A stretch of 10,495 nt of DNA from Halicephalobus mephisto (lineage: Eukaryota; Nematoda; Chromadorea; Rhabditida; Panagrolaimidae), in contig SWDT01000543.1 in NCBI GenBank assembly GCA_009193035.1, forward strand, positions 1 through 10,495, given 5' to 3'. Positions 7,098-10,495 of the stretch are shown piece by piece (the first letter of the stretch is position 1; each line of letters begins with the position of its first letter). A model generated the notes under the pieces. That model was not told the origin of the DNA. It searched no databases and saw only the letters and a program-made list of their open reading frames with translations. A program made the translations under genes and the position numbers.

Positions 7098-7817
7098 ACA
7101 TAATTAGCGAATACCCAACGCTTCAGGAGCCGAACCCCCTAGATTTAATTAACCTTATTTCAAAGGACACTGTAACAATAGGACAAATTTGAACTTAAAA
7201 AAAAATAAAAACGTAATGCATGCAGACAACTTTGAAATTTTAATTTCTGAGATGGTTGCGAACAAATGACACTCCAATAAATTTCAAAGTTCTTTAGATA
7301 ATGGCTTTAGAATTTTTTCACAAGCTTCTGAAGAATTTAAGCTTCTAGTGGACACTGAGAAAGTATTTGTATATGTTCACCAACATTCTGGTATTCTGGA
7401 ATCGCTCTAATACGGAGTTTTCTAACATTCTAGAAAAAATTCTCTAGAAGATGGATCCCAATAGGAATTTTTGAAATTAGAGGTGAAAATCAAAAATATT
7501 CCACCATCAATTAGTAGCTAATTTTAAAAAATTCTAAAACTATTAATTTGAACTTCTTGAATGCAATGAAACATATTCGAAGGACCATAAATAGACTAAT
7601 ACAGAAGTCTTCTAGAGCAACCATAAACTATGAGTACTCCTTTGAGAAGACATTTAAAAGATGTTGTATTCCTCACTAATTCAAAAAATAACTTGCCTTG
7701 AATAATTGAACATTTTTAGGAATAAAGTAAGATAGAACTGATGATTTCAAAAGTTAATTTTGCGTAATATCTAGAAAACTTTAGAAATTAGTGAAGTTTT
7801 ATTCACTCAGAAAGAAT
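7098..7817. other. AT-rich stretch, no recognised gene
   Basis: Only short frames are seen. On the minus strand about 7505-7418 reads as a peptide including NSYWDPSSREFFLE, which stops after 31 codons. The TCTAGA word recurs several times around 7430-7450. Nothing here can be assigned. Confidence 0.4.
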
Positions 7818-8045
7818 CTAACAGTTTTTAATCATGTTTGTACATGTTGTAGATTCTCTGTGATCTTTTGTTTTGAGATCTGTGACAATCCTGAAGTAGT
7901 TGTTAAGCATATCATACAGAACTAGAATCCTCGGAAAAGTTGATTTGGTTGTTTCAATTTTGACTATGTGATGCAATGTTTTGTGGAAAGAAGAGAGGGA
8001 CAATGGGTCCAGGAGATTCCATATCATTCTCTGTATTAAATACAA
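7818..8045 (-). CDS. Hypothetical open frame, weak hAT-transposase-like resemblance
   Basis: The frame is open for 75 codons plus a few upstream, starts at a TTG rather than ATG, and ends in TAG. A T-rich tract ending in TATTGAG just before it could be a splice acceptor. The composition is balanced, and the peptide has alternating hydrophobic helices, including STFPRILVLYDMLNNYF. The order LLDPL, a KT-L helix, then a T-P and hydrophobic helix loosely recalls the region of hAT-family transposases around the LLxPF-T-LS-PT motif. No W-S-T, BED finger or C-terminal dimerisation motif is visible nearby. It could be an old transposon fragment, an exon of an unknown gene, or chance. Confidence 0.25.
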   Translation of the reverse strand: MYLIQRMIWNLLDPLSLSSFHKTLHHIVKIETTKSTFPRILVLYDMLNNYFRIVTDLKTKDHRESTTCTNMIKNC

Positions 8046-8780
8046 TTTAGCTCCTCAATACAAAAGAAGAAAGGAAGGTAGTATTTAGGAGGTTTGAAAG
8101 TTGTTAATGTTTCATGCTGATCTGTATTTTTCGAAAAAACAGAATGAAAAAAGGTGATTTATAAATATTTTATCCTTATTAAGAGACTACTCGGTGTTAT
8201 TAAACGAGAATTGAAAATACTGAGATGTAATCGTCCATTTCAACTGTTATTTTTTGCATTTTGAGAAATACATTTCTCTGTTTAGGGAATAAACTAGGAA
8301 AGATATTTAAAAATATGTTTTTTCTTTAATACTCGGAACATTCTCAATATTTATTCAAAATACTGAAGAATCTTAGGAGTTTGGTTCATTAAAAAATATT
8401 CAATTCCTTCAAATTCAGAACTAGATCAGAAATTAATAAATAGTTAAGAAAAACAGAAAGATGTGAGTCCCACTCTCCTCGTTACTTCTTCTTTGTCTTC
8501 TTCAATCGGAAATGTAGTTATAAATTTGGAGGAGTCAGATTCTTTTAAGGTGTTTATTTTCTGATTTCACTCTCTGAAAGAAGTGTTAGAAATTGAGTAT
8601 CAGCAATTGTTGATTATTTTGACTAAATTTGTCGATTTTTACTGTGTAAAGAGTTGAAGAAAGACAATCGACACAAATAAGGAAAAAGTTCTTCGTGTTT
8701 TTAATTTTTTACTACAGACCCTTATTAGTTTTCTAGATTCTAAGAAAATTCAGAACAATTGAGTTCTTAGTTGACAACTT
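8046..8780. other. AT-rich stretch without a recognised gene
   Basis: Stops are frequent in all frames and no RNA gene or strong repeat is seen. A 13-base word AAATTGAGTATCA near 8590 also occurs near 498, followed in both places by a similar AATT-GTT-GAT context. That is a weak hint of a shared ancient repeat. Confidence 0.4.
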
Positions 8781-9068
8781 TTAACTATCGAGATTGTCCA
8801 TTTCAGTCGAATAACAGTTTGAACAATAAGTGAGATACATAATTCGCAGAAAAATATATTTATCAACTTTGAAGTGTAGTTTCCTCTTTTTAGAAAAAAA
8901 TTCGGAGCAGACTAGGTTCTCTAAACTGTTTATTTTTTTCACGTCTCTTGCAGAAACTATTCTTAATTCATCCCTGAGGGCACAAGAATTAACAATCTTG
9001 TACAACTCTTGATTCTGTCTTTTAGAGAGAATACCTCGGAAAATCAAGTTAACGATGTGACTTTCTTC
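8781..9068 (-). CDS. Hypothetical protein-like open frame
   Basis: The minus-strand frame is open for about 95 codons from 9068, just after a TGA, to a TAA at 8781, with no ATG near its start. Codon choice and composition are reasonably protein-like: the first half is rich in Arg, Lys, Glu and Ser, as in SKRQNQELYKIVNS, and there are four Cys. The plus strand is also open here for 60 codons but is richer in Phe, Ile and Leu, so the minus frame is the better candidate. No domain is recognised. It ends about 100 bases before the 5S gene, which is transcribed in the opposite direction. It may be an exon or a chance frame. Confidence 0.24.
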   Translation of the reverse strand, partial: EESHIVNLIFRGILSKRQNQELYKIVNSCALRDELRIVSARDVKKINSLENLVCSEFFSKKRKLHFKVDKYIFLRIMYLTYCSNCYSTEMDNLDS

Positions 9069-9165
9069 TCATTTATAATAAATAAAAATATTATGATGAT
9101 TGCAAAGATTCATCACATCTTCTGACTGATGGAAAAAGAATGGAATCTAGTGAAAAATCCCCATC

Positions 9166-9281
9166 GCTAGGGTCAAACCAGGGTGAATGCACGCCATCCC
9201 GTCCGATCTGGCCAGTGAAACACCCTAGGGCTCGATTAGTACTTGGATCGGAGACGTCCTGGAATCTCCAGTGCTCCTAGC
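9166..9281 (+). rRNA. 5S ribosomal RNA
   Basis: This 116-base gene encodes 5S rRNA of the large ribosomal subunit. The ends pair: GCTAGG (9166-9171) with CCTAGC (9276-9281) forms helix I. AGGGTG (9180-9185) pairs with CACCCT (9221-9226) for helix II, extended by CC/GG past a bulged A. The block from TGAATGCACGCC to GATCTGGC (9184-9212) and the block TTAGTACTTGGATCGGAGAC (9236-9255) match nematode 5S as I remember it. The second block contains the Pol III intermediate element and C box. Helices I and II differ from the C. elegans sequence yet keep pairing, which argues for selection. Odd points are a changed A-box region (CAGTGAAAC at 9213-9221, where AAGTTAAGC is usual), one mismatch in helix V, and a length a few bases under the usual 119-120. 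It is probably functional but diverged; a young pseudogene is possible. It is single here, with no tandem copy or SL1 gene in the window. Confidence 0.92.
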
Positions 9282-9283
9282 TC

Positions 9284-9289
9284 TTTTTT
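9284..9289 (+). terminator. RNA polymerase III oligo-T terminator of 5S
   Basis: A run of six T on the plus strand begins two bases after the end of the 5S helix I. This is the usual Pol III stop signal and supports the 5S gene as an intact transcription unit. Confidence 0.75.
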
Positions 9290-9290
9290 A

Positions 9291-9374
9291 TCCCTCTCCT
9301 GGACTGATGAGAGGAAATTTTGAACGAGAGAGTGTCTTCGGTCCTCTCTCACCTCTTTCTCACATCCTCTCTTC
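9291..9374. repeat. CT/GA-rich tract with short hairpins
   Basis: Downstream of the 5S terminator the plus strand is rich in CTCTC and GAGAG. Two perfect small inverted repeats are present: CCTCTC (9293-9298) with GAGAGG (9309-9314), and GAGAGAG (9326-9332) with CTCTCTC (9344-9350). It resembles simple-sequence 5S spacer. No coding potential is seen. Confidence 0.5.
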
Positions 9375-9770
9375 TGCTTAGTTTTTAAAAACTGGGACTT
9401 TACTGGTTGACTCCTCTTAATTGATATTCCAAGTAAATAATTCCCATCAGTAGTTTTAGTCGAATCTAGTTTCTAGGGAAAATCTCTTCATTGATCCTAG
9501 AAATATATTTCTGATTATTTGTCGACTTAAAAACAATGATAGTCATTGGTTAATTTTTCAGTCACATAATTTTCGACAAAATGGGACCATAATTATTAAT
9601 GAAACAAACAGTTATTTTTTTAGATAATTAATTGACATTGAGAACTGAAGAAGTCTTCGAAACCTGGAAATTTCTAGGATCCTTGGTTTCAGGTACTAGT
9701 TTCAAGTATTATTTGGATATCAAGAAGATGTTGGAACCTTCCATGATTATTTAGAAAGTTAGAAAATCTT
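9375..9770. other. AT-rich stretch without a recognised gene
   Basis: No gene is seen. The 14-base word CCTGGAAATTTCTA at 9663-9676 recurs at 9845-9858, 182 bp further on, inside the next open frame. This suggests a short local duplication or a shared repeat. Confidence 0.4.
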
Positions 9771-9989
9771 TTACATTATTCTAGATGACTCCAGGAGCTT
9801 AATGTTTTCAAAGATCCGAAAAACTTGACCCAACTTTAGGAGATCCTGGAAATTTCTATTAGGTGATATGAGATCTTCATAACTCTCATAGTTTTGAAAG
9901 CTCCATATAAATAAAGAGAATCCCAAATTCTTCTCCAACATTCTTGAGTGTGACGATTTCCAATAGATCGGTTCTCCTGAGGCCCCCAA
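9771..9989 (-). CDS. Hypothetical open frame of doubtful reality
   Basis: The 72-codon minus-strand frame starts at a TTG and ends in TAA, with a stop a few codons upstream. The peptide has a protein-like beginning (GASGEPIYWKSSHSR) and then an aromatic- and Leu-rich remainder. It overlaps one copy of the CCTGGAAATTTCTA repeat. There is no recognised domain, no good splice signal and no ATG start (the first Met is at residue 17). It is reported because it is the longest frame in the last kilobase, but it may be non-coding. Confidence 0.18.
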   Translation of the reverse strand: MGASGEPIYWKSSHSRMLEKNLGFSLFIWSFQNYESYEDLISPNRNFQDLLKLGQVFRIFENIKLLESSRIM

Positions 9990-10495
9990 CTTTCCGATTT
10001 AGATGATTATGGGTGTCTCTTGATGAGAAATTAAACAAAGTAGAATTAATTCATAGCATTGGATTTGATTACTCTCTGAATCTTTTGTTCACTGAAACAG
10101 TAAGTTAGGAGAATGTTCAGAAATTCAGGTTGTTCTATTTATTAGTTATCATTCATTTTGAAGTATTACAGAACACACTGAAAGACGGATAGTTTCGAGG
10201 AAATTCAAAATCTGACATTTCTAAGATACTATCCACGACTATTTCAGGAGAGTTAAAAAACTAGGTAGTTGAATAAAAAAATTAGTTCTTAAAATAAGTG
10301 AGGAGTTATTTGTTCCGTAATGGGATCTGATAAACGAATGAGTCAGAAGGTGTAACTCTTTGGATCACTCAGACATTATTTATAAACTAAAAATAAGAAT
10401 TGGAAAACGTGAAGAGGATAGTACCCACAATTTCCGTGTATTTGAATTGTTTGGATACTATTTCGTTAATGAGAAGGGATTTCTGATTATATACG
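9990..10495. other. AT-rich stretch without a recognised gene
   Basis: Stops are frequent in all six frames, and no RNA gene, repeat array or clear regulatory cluster is seen to the end of the window. Confidence 0.45.

Noticed and set aside
7119..7141. Minus-strand GGTTCGGCTCC resembling a tRNA B box
   Set aside because: The invariant A of the T loop is replaced and no A box or cloverleaf lies at the right distance.
7386..7450. Cluster of TTCTGGAA and TTCTAGAA resembling heat-shock elements
   Set aside because: The units are not in the alternating 5-bp phase needed for a heat-shock element, and TCTAGA words are common throughout this window.
8830..9012. Plus-strand 60-codon open frame
   Set aside because: It is antisense to the more protein-like minus frame 8781-9068, and its Phe/Ile/Leu-rich content is expected from AT-rich DNA.
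9304..9317. CTGATGA followed by GGAAA just after the 5S gene, like a hammerhead ribozyme core
   Set aside because: There is no room for helix II between CTGATGA and GAAA, and no matching cleavage-site strand was found, so the ribozyme cannot form.

Overview
This window looks like nuclear DNA from a nematode. The strongest evidence is a 5S rRNA gene at 9166-9281 on the plus strand. Its core blocks match the Caenorhabditis-type 5S sequence as I remember it, and are unlike insect or vertebrate 5S. The rest is strongly AT-rich, has no bacterial operon layout, and its plausible coding pieces are short and flanked by GT/AG splice-like sites. All of this fits a compact, intron-bearing, AT-rich worm genome.

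Layout. 1-767 is AT-rich sequence with no gene seen except a possible 3' UTR and AATAAA signal for the next feature. 768-1598 holds a candidate two-exon minus-strand gene whose last exon encodes a cysteine-rich, zinc-binding-like domain. 1599-2900 is non-coding as far as I can see. 2969-3230 is a 21-bp minisatellite, followed at 3257-3332 by a minus-strand tRNA-like unit with intact A and B boxes but a broken acceptor stem. 3333-4700 is AT-rich with one 16-bp hairpin. 4713-5945 is a mosaic of short, more GC-rich coding-like pieces on both strands. It includes a recognisable but damaged piece of a protein prenyltransferase beta subunit at 5241-5345. 6730-6940 has a possible promoter and small first exon. 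7079-7097 is a palindromic pair of GATA sites. 7818-8045, 8781-9068 and 9771-9989 are unrecognised minus-strand open frames. The 5S gene with its oligo-T terminator follows at 9166-9289, and the remainder is non-coding.

No complete, confidently identified protein-coding gene is visible. The window reads as an intergenic or gene-poor segment with decayed gene fragments, simple repeats and RNA-polymerase-III-derived sequences. The two Pol III sequences (the 5S gene and the tRNA-like unit) and the prenyltransferase remnant are the best supported elements. The eukaryotic gene models are reconstructions by eye and should be treated as hypotheses.
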